Source: Microbacterium sp. Au-Mic1 (GTDB taxonomy: Bacteria > Actinomycetota > Actinomycetes > Actinomycetales > Microbacteriaceae). From it: a stretch of DNA of 64,000 nucleotides. A model generated the notes under the pieces. That model searched no databases. It was not told the DNA's origin and saw nothing but the letters and a program-made list of their open reading frames with translations. The first letter of the stretch is position 1. The number at the start of each line of letters is the position of its first letter. The position numbers and the translations under genes were made by a program. The stretch spans positions 62,001-126,000 of the forward strand of contig NZ_JAJTTF010000005.1 in assembly GCF_021341785.1 (NCBI RefSeq), in the 5' to 3' direction. This document shows, piece after piece, positions 42,761-52,278 of this stretch.

Positions 42761-43423
42761 CTAGGTCCGGTCGCCGGGAACGTCCACGATGCGGGTCGTG
42801 CCGTAGACGGGGGAGAGGGACCCGGCCGACAGCGCGGCGAGATCGTCGGCGAGCTCCTCCCTGGCGGCCTGCGGGATCCACAGGGCGAAGGTCGCGGCAG
42901 CGCCGTAGGCCACGTCGCCGAAGGACGCGCCGTGCGTCGCGGCCCAGTCGCGCAATGCGTTGTCGATGCGCCCGGCATCGGCGTGCGGCACGTCGACGCG
43001 CGCCTCGAGCAGCTCACGACGGTGCAGCAGCACTGCGTCGTCCAGCGCCTCGGAGACCGCGGTCGAGTACGCGCGGATCAGCCCGCCGGCGCCCAGCTTC
43101 ACACCGCCGAAGTAGCGGGTGACGACCGCGACCACGTCGGTGAGGCCGCGTCGACGCAGAACCTCGAGCATTGGGATCCCGGCGGTTCCGGAGGGCTCGC
43201 CATCATCGGAGGACCGCGCCTGATCGCCGTTCACCCCGGTGACCATCGCCGTGCAGTTGTGGCGGGCGTCCCAGTACTGCCGTCGGACGGAGGCGATGAC
43301 CTCCTCCGCCTCCGCGACGGAGCGGACCGGCACGAGGTGGGCGATGAAGCGCGACTTCTTCACGACGAGCTCACGCGTGACGGGGGCGGCGATCGTGTCG
43401 GGGTGCATGCGGGGCGTGGTCAT
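42761..43423 (-). CDS. YigZ/IMPACT-family protein
   Basis: 220 residues. The conserved KSRFIAHLVPV, then SSDDGEPSGTAGIPML and the glycine-rich VVTRYFGGVKLGAGGLIRAYS are characteristic. A C-terminal ferredoxin-like domain follows. The family is related to the IMPACT translation regulator, but the bacterial role is not established. It sits between murJ and trxB, apart from any operon overlap. Confidence 0.93.
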   Translation of the reverse strand: MTTPRMHPDTIAAPVTRELVVKKSRFIAHLVPVRSVAEAEEVIASVRRQYWDARHNCTAMVTGVNGDQARSSDDGEPSGTAGIPMLEVLRRRGLTDVVAVVTRYFGGVKLGAGGLIRAYSTAVSEALDDAVLLHRRELLEARVDVPHADAGRIDNALRDWAATHGASFGDVAYGAAATFALWIPQAAREELADDLAALSAGSLSPVYGTTRIVDVPGDRT

Positions 43424-43450
43424 CTGCAGGGGAGTCCGGATCCTTGGCGC

Positions 43451-45064
43451 TCAGCGCGACGGGACGAAGCGGCGCATGAGGCTCCTCAGGGCGTCGAGCT
43501 CCGGTGCCCGCAGCACGGCGAGCACGCCGATGTAGACCATCAGGACGGGGACGGCGACGATGACGCAGCCCGCGGCACCCGCGAACACGTTGGCGGTGGT
43601 CCAGCCGTCCGATCCTCCCAGCAGCAGGAAGACGCCCCAGCCGGCTGCCGAGGCCGGGATCGCGGCGAGGACGAAGCGTCCGAGTGCGAGGATCCACCCG
43701 GCGGTGCCGATACCGGCGAGGCGCCGGTGCAGCAGCGTCGTGGCGACGACGGTCTGCACGACGCTGGACAGCGATTGACCGAGCGCGATCGTCGCGGCCA
43801 GACCGGAGAGCGGGACGACTCCGGCGTCGTGCAGCAGTTTCGCGCCGAAGGCTGTCGCGACGATGAGGACGCACTGGAAGATCGTGAAGAAGAACGGGGT
43901 GCGGGTGTCGCCGTAGGCGTAGAACGTGCGCTGCACGATGAACAGCACGGCCAGGGGCAGCAACGCGACGAGGTACGCGACGAGCACGAGGGCGGCCGCG
44001 CGAGCCTCGGCCGCATCGTCGGTGAAGATGCGGGACGCGGGGATCGCAGCGGCCAGCACGGCCGCGAGGGCGCCCGTGAGGAAGAATCCGAGCGTGCGGA
44101 TACTGCGGGCGATGTCGCCGCGTACCTCCTCGTCGCGCCCGGCGTGGGCGTGCTCGCTGAGCTGGGTGAAATAGGGCGTTCCGATGGACAGCACGATCAC
44201 CGAGTAGGGGAGCATGAAGATCAGCCACGCGTTGTTCATCACCGTGATCGACGGGTCGTCGCCTGATGCCTCGATCGCGATGCGGTGCTGGTAGAACCCG
44301 GCGGCCAGGCTGGACAGCGCCATCAGCATGGTCCAGCCTGCGAGCTTGACCACGCTCCCCAGGCCGACACCGCGCCAGCGGAAGTCGGGGCGCAGGGAGA
44401 GCTTGGTCTTCGGCCAGAACACGAGCAGGATGGCCGCCTGGACGGCGATGCCCAGGGTCGCGGTACCGCCCAGCCAGGCGATCCGATCCGGCGACCAGTC
44501 CTCCACGTTGCGCAGCGGGGCGCCGAACATCACGCCGATCACGACGAAGCCGGCGATCGAGACGATGTTGTTCAGCACCGGAGCCCAGGTGAACGGGCCG
44601 AAGATCCGACGGGCGTTCAGCGTCTCGCCGATGAGCGCGTAGAGGCCGTAGAAGAAGATCTGCGGCAGGCACCAGTACGCGAAGGCGATCGCGAGCCCCA
44701 CCTGCGCGGCGGGTCTGCCGCTCGCGATGAGGCCGACCAGCCACGGCGCTGCGAACGTGGCGATCACCGTGGTGACCAGGAGCACCACGGTACCCGCGGT
44801 GAAGATCTTGGAGATGAAGGCGCTGCCGCCGTCGTGGTGCGTGGTGGCCTGCACGATCTGCGGCACGAGCACGGCGGTCAGCACGCCGACGGAGATCAGG
44901 GAGAAGACATCGTTGGGCAGCTGGTTCGCGAGGCTGAACGCGTCCGTGGCCTTGCCGAAGGCTCCGATCACCTGCACGAGCACGATGGTGCGCAGCAGGC
45001 CGGTGATGCGGGACACCATCGTGCCCGCCGCGAGCAGGGCGCTGGCTCGGCCGAGGCTACTCAT
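43451..45064 (-). CDS. murJ: Lipid II flippase MurJ
   Basis: 537 residues with about 14 spans. Family landmarks: ASALLAAGTMVSRITGLLRT, FSLANQLPNDVFSLISVGVL and VLVPQIVQATTHHDGG near the N-terminus, the basic patch RFVPSR at the C-terminus, and loops with charged residues. MurJ flips the peptidoglycan precursor lipid II across the membrane. It overlaps the DUF6049 gene by 8 bp, so the pair is coupled. Confidence 0.95.
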   Translation of the reverse strand: MSSLGRASALLAAGTMVSRITGLLRTIVLVQVIGAFGKATDAFSLANQLPNDVFSLISVGVLTAVLVPQIVQATTHHDGGSAFISKIFTAGTVVLLVTTVIATFAAPWLVGLIASGRPAAQVGLAIAFAYWCLPQIFFYGLYALIGETLNARRIFGPFTWAPVLNNIVSIAGFVVIGVMFGAPLRNVEDWSPDRIAWLGGTATLGIAVQAAILLVFWPKTKLSLRPDFRWRGVGLGSVVKLAGWTMLMALSSLAAGFYQHRIAIEASGDDPSITVMNNAWLIFMLPYSVIVLSIGTPYFTQLSEHAHAGRDEEVRGDIARSIRTLGFFLTGALAAVLAAAIPASRIFTDDAAEARAAALVLVAYLVALLPLAVLFIVQRTFYAYGDTRTPFFFTIFQCVLIVATAFGAKLLHDAGVVPLSGLAATIALGQSLSSVVQTVVATTLLHRRLAGIGTAGWILALGRFVLAAIPASAAGWGVFLLLGGSDGWTTANVFAGAAGCVIVAVPVLMVYIGVLAVLRAPELDALRSLMRRFVPSR

Positions 45065-47261
45065 TCGTCTCCTTGTCGACCGAAGGGGATCCGGACTTCC
45101 CCTCCGTCAGGGAGTCCTCGTCCGTGGGAGTCTCCGGCTGATGCCCATCCACGCCGCCGTCGGATGCCTCCATCCCGTCTGCGGCATGCTTCTCCGCGGC
45201 GGCCCTGCGCCGGCGGACGGTGCGGAAGATGCCCGCGCCGATGAGCAGCACGCCCAGGCTTCCGAACACGATGAGGCCGATGGTCTCCCACTCGGCACGG
45301 ATCGTGAGCCGCGCGGTCTGCGCCGGCCCGATCGCGACGCCGGTCGGACTGGTCAGAGTCATGGTGAGGGTGAGCTCGGTGTTGGCCACGTGCGACTCGA
45401 GCGGCAGGCGGACCCGCGTCGTGCTCGAGGGCTGCGCCTCGACGTCGGTCGTCGCGGGCACGTCGATGCGGCTGTCGCTGGAGGAGACGTTGAGCCGCAC
45501 GCGCACCGGATAGGGGAGGTCATTGCGCACCCACACGGGCACGTCGACCTTCGGACTGATCAGGATCGGGTTGGACGGCTGGATCCCGACGGCATTCAGC
45601 GTCTTCTGCGTCGCGGTGCGATGCGTGCCGAGCGCCGCGGCGAAGTCGTCGGCAGTCGTGTGCACTCCCACGCCGAGCAGACGCAGCATCGAGATGCGCT
45701 CACGCACGGTGAGGTCTGCGGGACGCACCAGGATCGTGGCGAACTGGGCCAGGCGGCCCGCGTCCTCGTTCAGGACGGTCACGGCGGCGGCGCGATCCTC
45801 GGCCGACTCGGTCGCCATCGCGAGGTCGGCGGGAGGGCTGGACAGCACGCGATCCAGACGCCCGTCCTGGCCGCCGCTGAACGCGGTGATCGCGCTGGAC
45901 AATGCCTCCTGCGACCGTGCTCCGGTGCGGGAGAGCCCGGCGAGCACCGTGGACCCCGGAGCATCGAACCAGAGCATGGCGTTCGCCTCGGTCAGCGCGT
46001 CGCCGCGCGCTGCCGCGTCGGACTGGCCGGCCGCCGCACTCAGCGCCTCGGACACGGCCTCGTCGCTGACGAGCACGGACGTGCCTCCCACGACGCCGCG
46101 CGAGGAGACCGGCGCGTCCTGCGCACCCGCGGTGAAGGATGTGGAGGGCAGGATCGGCACGGTTCCGGCGCCCGCAGGGCCGTAATGCGACATCGTCGCC
46201 ACCTGCCCGGCGGTGACCTGGCCGCGCGGCCACAGGATGTCGGTGCGGGCGCCCGCGATCGCGTCGGGTGCGGCGGGGTCCTGGGACGGGCTCGCGGTCG
46301 ATGTCGATGTCGGCGTCGGAGAGGGGGTCGTCGGGGTCTTGCCGGCCGGGTTCAGGAACGGCTCGAAGTCGTCGACGGTGAGCGGCGAACTCAGCCCGGC
46401 CGCGGCCTGGGCCGTGGCATCCGCGTCGCCGAACTGCAGGGTGAAGCGCTCGTTTGGCAGCGCCTCGAGCCGGGCCAGCCAGGCGGTCGCCGTGGCGGGC
46501 GCGCCCGCACCGAGAACGCGGATCGCGGCCGGGATGGACGGATCGACGGCGAGCACGGCGGGCGTGCCGGCGACGCCGTTCAACTGCGCGGTGAGCGCGC
46601 CGGCGGGTGCGGTGAGGGCGGCCAGCTCCGCAGCGCTCAGGAGATCGCCGGCGGGGGTCGCCGTGATGGGCACGACCGTGACGACCGTGGCCGGCGCCCC
46701 CTGCGCGACGACCAGGGCGCTGCGCGCGGGGGCCGGAGCCGGTGCGTCGGCGGACGCCGGGGTCGCCTCGAACCGCGCCTGCAGCGGGTAGACCCCCGGG
46801 GCGAGCGCGCCGACGTCGCCCGCGGGGACCACGATCTGGGTGCGCGAGGTGCCCTCCGCGTCCAGCACCGTGGTGCGCACGTCGCCGATCGGGCTGAGTG
46901 CGGGTGCGTCGCCGGATCCGTCCAGCCAGGCGCCCACGGCACGACGATCACCGAGCGCGGTGCGCCCCAGTTCCAGGTGCACGGTGCCCGCGCCGAGACC
47001 GGTGGTGGCGTCGTTGCGGAGCGTGAGCGTCGTGGTCAGCGGCGACCCTGATGCGTAAGTGCCGTTCCCGTCCGGCTGCAGTGAGAGCTGAACACCCGCA
47101 TGCTGCGGGGTCTGTGTCGGGCTCGGGGTGGGCGTCTCCGCCGCCGCGGCGGGGGACAGCGCGGCCAGCGGGAGCACCAGACCCACCGCGACGACGAAGG
47201 CCCCGGCGGCGCGGCGCAGGCGGAGGCGCAGGGGTGCTGATTCGGTCTGGGTCGCAGTCAT
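45057..47261 (-). CDS. DUF6049-family secreted/anchored protein upstream of murJ
   Basis: 734 residues from the ATG at 47261; the longer frame to 47486 runs through repeat DNA. An N-terminal signal-like span (LRRAAGAFVVAVGLVLPLAA, ending AAAAETPTPSPTQTP) leads to an alanine/threonine-rich ectodomain with beta-sandwich-like repeats, then a C-terminal span (TIGLIVFGSLGVLLIGAGIF) and a basic tail. The family is found just upstream of murJ in actinobacteria, so a role in cell-wall assembly is inferred. No enzyme motif is seen. Confidence 0.88.
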   Translation of the reverse strand: MTATQTESAPLRLRLRRAAGAFVVAVGLVLPLAALSPAAAAETPTPSPTQTPQHAGVQLSLQPDGNGTYASGSPLTTTLTLRNDATTGLGAGTVHLELGRTALGDRRAVGAWLDGSGDAPALSPIGDVRTTVLDAEGTSRTQIVVPAGDVGALAPGVYPLQARFEATPASADAPAPAPARSALVVAQGAPATVVTVVPITATPAGDLLSAAELAALTAPAGALTAQLNGVAGTPAVLAVDPSIPAAIRVLGAGAPATATAWLARLEALPNERFTLQFGDADATAQAAAGLSSPLTVDDFEPFLNPAGKTPTTPSPTPTSTSTASPSQDPAAPDAIAGARTDILWPRGQVTAGQVATMSHYGPAGAGTVPILPSTSFTAGAQDAPVSSRGVVGGTSVLVSDEAVSEALSAAAGQSDAAARGDALTEANAMLWFDAPGSTVLAGLSRTGARSQEALSSAITAFSGGQDGRLDRVLSSPPADLAMATESAEDRAAAVTVLNEDAGRLAQFATILVRPADLTVRERISMLRLLGVGVHTTADDFAAALGTHRTATQKTLNAVGIQPSNPILISPKVDVPVWVRNDLPYPVRVRLNVSSSDSRIDVPATTDVEAQPSSTTRVRLPLESHVANTELTLTMTLTSPTGVAIGPAQTARLTIRAEWETIGLIVFGSLGVLLIGAGIFRTVRRRRAAAEKHAADGMEASDGGVDGHQPETPTDEDSLTEGKSGSPSVDKETNE

Positions 47262-47626
47262 CGGGGATCCGTCGGGCGCACGCGGCGCATTCAGTGCTGG
47301 CCCTGAGATTCTAGGCGGCGCGCAGGGCCGATCCCTGGAGGCGGGCAGGGTGCGACCCCGCTTCCGCTTTTCGGCGTCGTTGAGCGGGCCCGTGCCAGCA
47401 GGTCGGCAGTGCGGGGGCGTTGAGCGAGCGAGCGCAGCGAGGAGGGAGACGAAACGGCGTTCCGCTGCGGAATGGCGTTTCGACACTTCGACTCACTGCG
47501 CTCGCTCAGTACGGCGCTCGGTCCCCTGCGGCGTCCTCGCTCAACGATCCCGGGGGGAGGTCGGCCGACCTCCCCGGCCACCCGCGATTCCGGGGAGACC
47601 GCGCAGCCCCCGCGTAGGCTGGCGCC
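47262..47626. repeat. Gene-free stretch with a GTTGAGCGAG-type repeat
   Basis: 365 bp. From about 47411 it has GGGGCGTTGAGCGAG, closing with CTCGCTCAACGATCCC by 47556, plus nested AAACGGCGTT/AATGGCGTTT sequence, as in the repeat at 8090. A separate partial copy starts near 47376 (CGTCGTTGAGCGGGCC). No coding sequence is supported. Confidence 0.6.
47615..47620 (+). promoter_or_regulatory. -10 hexamer of a leaderless promoter (methyltransferase)
   Basis: TAGGCT ends 6 nt before the GTG at 47627. Confidence 0.5.
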
Positions 47627-49165
47627 GTGGTCCGACACCTCCTGCCCCGCCCCGATTCCGTGCTCTGCGCGGCGCTCGCCGCCGACCTCGACGCCGCCGA
47701 CCTGCGCTCCGAGCCGTTGCGGACCGCGTGGGGTGCGGAGGCCGACGACGCACTCGCCCGGGGCGTCCGCTCGCCGCTGCTCGCGGCCATCGAGGGGCGC
47801 ACCGATGCCCTGGCCACGCTCGGCCGCCTGTTCGTGCTGGGCATGCCGCAGCCGGAGGCCGATGTCGCAGCGGCGCTCGCGCGCACCGGCGTCGACGGGC
47901 TCGAGACCCTGGGGCTCGGCTACCGCGATGACGGCGTCGTGGTGCCGGCTGCTCTGATCCGTCCGCAGTCCTTCGTCGACGCGGACGGGGTCGGCGAGTG
48001 GTGGATCGCCAGCGACCTCGACGAACTGGCCCTGCACCACATGGACGGGGGCGGCGCACTGCCGCCCGACCATGTGCTCGGCGTCGGCGGCGCCTCGCGC
48101 ACCCTCGCGTCGCTCGTCATGCCGCTCGAGGTCGAGCGTGCGCTCGACCTCGGCACGGGATGCGGAATACAGGCGCTGCTCGTCTCCCGGCACGCCGGAT
48201 CCGTCGTCGCCACCGACATCTCGGCGCGAGCCCTCGCCTACGCCGAGTTGAACGCCATGCTCGCGGGCGTGCACAACATCGAGTTCCGTCAGGGCAGCAT
48301 GTTCGAGCCGGTCGCGGACGAGAGCTTCGGGCTCATCGTGTCGAACCCGCCGTTCGTGATCACGCCGCGCGGTGCCGACGTCCCCGAGTACGAGTACCGC
48401 GACGGTGGACTCGTGGGCGACGCGCTCGTCGAGGCGTTCGTGGCGCAGGCGCCCGCGCATCTCGTGCCCGGCGGCTCCGCGCAGCTGCTCGGCAACTGGG
48501 AGTCGATCGGATCGTTGCTCGGCCTCCGTCGTCTGGAGTCCTGGATCGCCCCGGACCTGGACGCCTGGGTCGTGCAGCGCGAGACGCTGTCGCCGCTCGG
48601 CTATGCGGAGCTGTGGATCCGCGACGGCGGCACGACGCCGCGTGACGCCGCATTCGAACCGCTGCTGGACGCGTGGCTCGCCGACTTCGCCGTCCGCGGC
48701 GTGACCGAGATCGGATTCGGATACGTGCTGATCCGCCGACCTGCCGGGGTGGACTCCGGCGCGCCGGCGAACCCGCTGCGCCGCTTCGAGACGCTCACCC
48801 AGCCGGTGACGAGTGCCGGCCGGGCGTTCCGCGACGGGCTGGTCGGACACGATGCGCTCGCCGACGGCGTCCCGGAGGTGCTGCTCGTCGCGCCCGACGT
48901 GACCGAGGCGCGCCATCACCTGCCGGGCCAGGAGGCACCGAGCGTGATCGAACTGCGCCAGGGCGGGGGATTCGGGCGCACGGTCTCGGTCGACCCCGCG
49001 CTCGCCGGCTTCGTCGGCGCGTGCGACGGCGACCTCACCGTCGTCCAGATCGTGTCCGCGCTCGCCGACCTGTTCGAGGTTCCTCTCGCCGACCTCTGGG
49101 CCGACCTCGAGCCGCGCCTGCGCGTGCTCGTGACCGACGGCTTCCTGATCCCCGCCGAGCACTGA
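47627..49165 (+). CDS. Class I SAM-dependent methyltransferase with NPPF motif
   Basis: 512 residues. The N-terminal 150 residues are an accessory domain (with ALIRPQSFVDADGVGEWWIA). The Rossmann fold has motif I ERALDLGTGCGIQALLVS, motif II VVATDISARALAYAELNA and the catalytic LIVSNPPFVI. NPPF is typical of N-methyltransferases such as RsmC/HemK-type enzymes acting on RNA or protein. The C-terminal 130 residues look like a winged helix (LTVVQIVSALADLFEVPLAD). The substrate is not predictable. It is in a block of accessory genes between DUF6049 and cca. Confidence 0.88.
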   Translation: MVRHLLPRPDSVLCAALAADLDAADLRSEPLRTAWGAEADDALARGVRSPLLAAIEGRTDALATLGRLFVLGMPQPEADVAAALARTGVDGLETLGLGYRDDGVVVPAALIRPQSFVDADGVGEWWIASDLDELALHHMDGGGALPPDHVLGVGGASRTLASLVMPLEVERALDLGTGCGIQALLVSRHAGSVVATDISARALAYAELNAMLAGVHNIEFRQGSMFEPVADESFGLIVSNPPFVITPRGADVPEYEYRDGGLVGDALVEAFVAQAPAHLVPGGSAQLLGNWESIGSLLGLRRLESWIAPDLDAWVVQRETLSPLGYAELWIRDGGTTPRDAAFEPLLDAWLADFAVRGVTEIGFGYVLIRRPAGVDSGAPANPLRRFETLTQPVTSAGRAFRDGLVGHDALADGVPEVLLVAPDVTEARHHLPGQEAPSVIELRQGGGFGRTVSVDPALAGFVGACDGDLTVVQIVSALADLFEVPLADLWADLEPRLRVLVTDGFLIPAEH

Positions 49166-49204
49166 AAGGGAATGCATGTCCGGATCCATGCGTTTGAATG
49201 AATC

Positions 49205-50260
49205 ATGAAGGCTTTCGGATTCCTCTCGTTCGGGCACTACGGCGATGTGCCGGGGTCGACGACCCGCACGGCCGGCGACATGCTGCGCCAGACGATCGAA
49301 ATCGCCGAGGGCGCCGACGAGATCGGCGTCAACGGCGCGTACGTGCGCGTGCACCACTGGGCCCGCCAGGCGGCGTCGCCCATGCCGCTGCTGAGCGCGA
49401 TGGCCGCGCGCACGAGGCGCATCGAGGTCGGCACCGGCGTCATCGACATGCGGTACGAGAATCCGTTCCAGTTCGCCGAGGAGGCAGCGGCGCTCGACTG
49501 GATCGCCGACGGGCGCATCGCCCTCGGCGTCAGCCGCGGCTCACCCGAGACCGCGCTGCGCGGCTACGAGACGTTCGGCTTCCACGACGAGGAGGATCCC
49601 GAGCGCGGCGGCGTGATGGCCCGCGAGAAGTTCGACCTGATCCTGCAGGTGATCGACGGAGCCGGCGTGGCACCCGGTGACCCGCGCATGGTGGGCGCAG
49701 GCCGGTACCTGGCGATCGAGCCGCAGTCGCCGACGCTGCGCGACCACATCTGGTGGGGAGCGGGCTCCCGCGCCACCGCGGAGGAGACCGGGCGCAAGGG
49801 CCTGAACCTGATGAGCTCCACTCTGCTCACCGAGGCGACGGGGCAGCCGTTCCACGAGCTGCAGCGGGAGCAGATCGACCTGTTCCGCGCCGCCTACAAG
49901 GAGGCCGGTCACAGCGGTGCGCCCCGCGTGTCGGTGAGCCGCAGCGTGTTCCCGCTGATCACCGACCAGGACCGCGCCTACTTCGGGCTGCGCAGCGAGG
50001 AGAGCGGCGATCAGGTCGGCGTGATCGACGGCTTCCGCTCGACGTTCGGCAAGACCTATGCGGCTGAGCCCGATGTGCTCATCGCGCAGCTGAAGCAGGA
50101 CGAGGCCGTGATGGCAGCCGACACCCTCATGCTGACGATCCCGAACCAGCTCGGACCCGAGTACAACCTGCACGTGCTGCAGGCGTTCGCCGAGCACGTG
50201 GCTCCGGCGCTGGGCTGGAAGCCGAACACCGAGGGCCCGGTGCAGGGCGACGCTGTCTGA
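49205..50260 (+). CDS. LLM-class flavin-dependent oxidoreductase
   Basis: 351 residues. The TIM-barrel luciferase-like fold is shown by MKAFGFLSFGHYGDVPGS, RRIEVGTGVIDMRYENPFQF, LDWIADGRIALGVSRGSPET and the C-terminal IPNQLGPEYNLHVLQAFAEH. It should use reduced FMN or F420 to oxidise or reduce a small molecule. No other subunit is visible and the substrate is unknown. It is close behind the methyltransferase on the same strand (39-bp gap). Confidence 0.9.
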   Translation: MKAFGFLSFGHYGDVPGSTTRTAGDMLRQTIEIAEGADEIGVNGAYVRVHHWARQAASPMPLLSAMAARTRRIEVGTGVIDMRYENPFQFAEEAAALDWIADGRIALGVSRGSPETALRGYETFGFHDEEDPERGGVMAREKFDLILQVIDGAGVAPGDPRMVGAGRYLAIEPQSPTLRDHIWWGAGSRATAEETGRKGLNLMSSTLLTEATGQPFHELQREQIDLFRAAYKEAGHSGAPRVSVSRSVFPLITDQDRAYFGLRSEESGDQVGVIDGFRSTFGKTYAAEPDVLIAQLKQDEAVMAADTLMLTIPNQLGPEYNLHVLQAFAEHVAPALGWKPNTEGPVQGDAV

Positions 50261-50269
50261 GCCTCCGTC

Positions 50270-50275
50270 TACATT
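50270..50275 (+). promoter_or_regulatory. -10 hexamer of a leaderless promoter (esterase)
   Basis: TACATT ends 7 nt before the ATG at 50283. Confidence 0.35.
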
Positions 50276-50282
50276 CGGGAGC

Positions 50283-51197
50283 ATGCAGACGCGAGTCGAG
50301 TTCGACCAGCTGTCCGAGAGCTACGCGCAGAACCGCTTTCCGGCCGACGCCACCGTGCAGGACATGAGGGACGCGTTCGCGCGCGGCGCCGTCCTGCCAC
50401 CGGCGGGGGTCGTCTCCGCCCGGCGTCCGCTGGGGGGCCGGCCCGCGATCGAGCTGCGCCCGGAGGGCGCCCGGGACGGGATCCTGCTCTATCTGCACGG
50501 CGGCGGGTACGTCCTCGGATCCGCGGAGACCGGGGTCGGAATGGCAGCGGGCCTCGCAGTGCGCACGGACACGACGGCGTACTCGCTCGACTACCGGCTG
50601 GGCCCGGAGAACCGGTTCCCCGCGGCGGTGGACGACGCACTCGCCGCGTACGCCGACCTCGTCGAGCGCCACGGTGCCGGCCGTCTGCTCATCGCCGGCG
50701 ACTCGGCGGGAGGCGGACTCGCGGTGGCCACGCTCATCGCCGCGCGAGAGGCCGGGCTCGAGATGCCGGTCGCGGCGGCCGTCTTCTCCCCGCACACCGA
50801 CCTCACCCTGAGCGGCGCCTCGTTCCGCGGGCGTGACGGGGACGATCCGCTGTTCCGCCCGGACGACATCGCGGCGTCCGTGCACCGCTACCTCCCGGAA
50901 GGCGACGCCGCCCGTGCGGCCCGCTTACCGCTGGCGAGCCCCGTCTTCGCTGATCTGAGCGGGCTCCCGCCGCTGCTGATCCAGGTGGGCAGCAGAGAGC
51001 TGCTGCACGACGATGCGCTCCGTCTCGCCGTGAACGCCGCCCATGCCGACGTCGACGTGACCCTGGAGTCCGCCGCGCGGGCTCCGCACAACTATCAGAC
51101 GGCGGTGGGAAGGCTCGCCGCGGCCGATCGCGCCCTCGATCGCGCCGCCGTCTTCCTGGCCGAGCGTCTGATTGATGGAGTGCGGGCGGCTCCGTGA
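50283..51197 (+). CDS. Alpha/beta hydrolase, hormone-sensitive lipase-like esterase
   Basis: 304 residues. The oxyanion motif is LYLHGGGYVLGSAE, the nucleophile elbow GDSAGGGLAVA (catalytic serine), and the acid and histidine lie in LLHDDALRL and PHNYQTA. This is the HSL group of esterases, likely acting on short acyl esters in the cytoplasm because no signal peptide is present. It lies between the LLM oxidoreductase and the polysaccharide deacetylase. Confidence 0.92.
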   Translation: MQTRVEFDQLSESYAQNRFPADATVQDMRDAFARGAVLPPAGVVSARRPLGGRPAIELRPEGARDGILLYLHGGGYVLGSAETGVGMAAGLAVRTDTTAYSLDYRLGPENRFPAAVDDALAAYADLVERHGAGRLLIAGDSAGGGLAVATLIAAREAGLEMPVAAAVFSPHTDLTLSGASFRGRDGDDPLFRPDDIAASVHRYLPEGDAARAARLPLASPVFADLSGLPPLLIQVGSRELLHDDALRLAVNAAHADVDVTLESAARAPHNYQTAVGRLAAADRALDRAAVFLAERLIDGVRAAP

Positions 51198-51312
51198 CAT
51201 CGGCCGCGCCCAGCGCAGCGCTTCTCCTGATGCGCGAAGATCGCCGCCCCGGGTGCAGAGCCTCCGAGCGGACGTGTGCCGAAGCCGTCTCCGGCACGTC
51301 ACGACGGTGCGC

Positions 51313-51318
51313 TACCCT
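51313..51318 (+). promoter_or_regulatory. -10 hexamer upstream of the polysaccharide deacetylase
   Basis: TACCCT lies 8 nt before the ATG at 51327, again fitting a leaderless transcript. Confidence 0.35.
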
Positions 51319-51326
51319 ACGTCGCA

Positions 51327-52202
51327 ATGGAAGCGAGGATGAGCGGCGAGACGTGGGGCCGACGGGCCTTTCTCGGGGCGGGGGGACTCGCCTTCGCGTC
51401 CCTGCTCACGGCCTGCGGCGATGTCCCGTCTGTCGTTCCTTCGTCAGCCGGTCTCGCCGGATCCGCGACACCGTCGCCCATCGGCACCAGTCTCGTCACG
51501 CGCCCCGATGTGGCGGCAGCGCCCGAGGACGCGTCGACGATCGCCGCCTTCGGATCTACGTGGACACGGACTCCCGCGCCGTTCGAGGCGTTCACCGCCC
51601 TGCCCGGCAAAGGCGGACTTCTGGCCTGGACCGTCGACGACGGCGCAGACTCGTCCGTCATCCGGGCCTATGCGGAGTTCGCGGCAGTGACGGGCACGCG
51701 ACTGACTCTGTTCGTCACCGCGTCCTACCCAGGATGGGCCGACAACGTCGACATCCTGAAGCCGTTGGTGGCCCGAGGGCAGGTGCAGCTGGGCAACCAC
51801 ACCTGGTCGCATCCTGATCTCACCTCTCTCTCGGAGAACCGGATCCGCGACGAACTGCAGCGCGCGCACGACCGTATCGGCGAGTTGTTCGGAGTGGACG
51901 CGCGGCCGTTCTACCGGCCGCCCTACGGCTTCCACAGCGGCAGGGTCCGGGCGGCGGCGGCATCGATCGGCTACACCGCACCCACGCTCTGGTACGGCAC
52001 GCTCGCCGACTCCGGCCTGATCCCGGCGGAAGAGATCCTCCGACTGGGTGGCGAATGGTTCCTGCCGCAGCACATCGTGATCGGGCACCTCAACCACGCG
52101 CCCGTGACGACGGTTCTTCCGCAGCTCGCAGCGATCATCGCCGAGCGTCGGCTGACAACGGTGACCCTGAATCACGTGTTCAGCAGTCCGCAGCACCCGT
52201 GA
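51327..52202 (+). CDS. Polysaccharide deacetylase family lipoprotein with Tat-type signal
   Basis: 291 residues from the ATG at 51327; the ATG at 51339 is also possible. The N-terminus has GRRAFLGAGGLAFASLLTAC, a twin-arginine signal ending at a lipobox cysteine. The NodB-homology domain starts at about 85: LLAWTVDDGADSSV (metal Asp pair), LGNHTWSHPDLTSL (HxxxH), RPPYGFHSGRVRAAA and the late IVIGHLNHAP. It would deacetylate an extracellular polysaccharide or peptidoglycan. The catalytic zinc triad appears to be complete. Confidence 0.88.
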   Translation: MEARMSGETWGRRAFLGAGGLAFASLLTACGDVPSVVPSSAGLAGSATPSPIGTSLVTRPDVAAAPEDASTIAAFGSTWTRTPAPFEAFTALPGKGGLLAWTVDDGADSSVIRAYAEFAAVTGTRLTLFVTASYPGWADNVDILKPLVARGQVQLGNHTWSHPDLTSLSENRIRDELQRAHDRIGELFGVDARPFYRPPYGFHSGRVRAAAASIGYTAPTLWYGTLADSGLIPAEEILRLGGEWFLPQHIVIGHLNHAPVTTVLPQLAAIIAERRLTTVTLNHVFSSPQHP

Positions 52203-52278
52203 TCGAGGCGACGACAAGGGCGATGCCGGGGATCTCGCCGGCCGCGCGCGCCCGCCGTGACTCCTCTTCCGGTCGACC

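Noticed and set aside
41729..44266. An 845-residue plus-strand frame through trxB, YigZ and murJ
   Set aside because: It runs antisense over three well-identified genes and has no motif; it is a GC-bias artefact.
47262..47486. N-terminal extension of the DUF6049 protein
   Set aside because: It reads through a palindromic repeat and lacks a signal peptide; the internal ATG begins a normal export signal.
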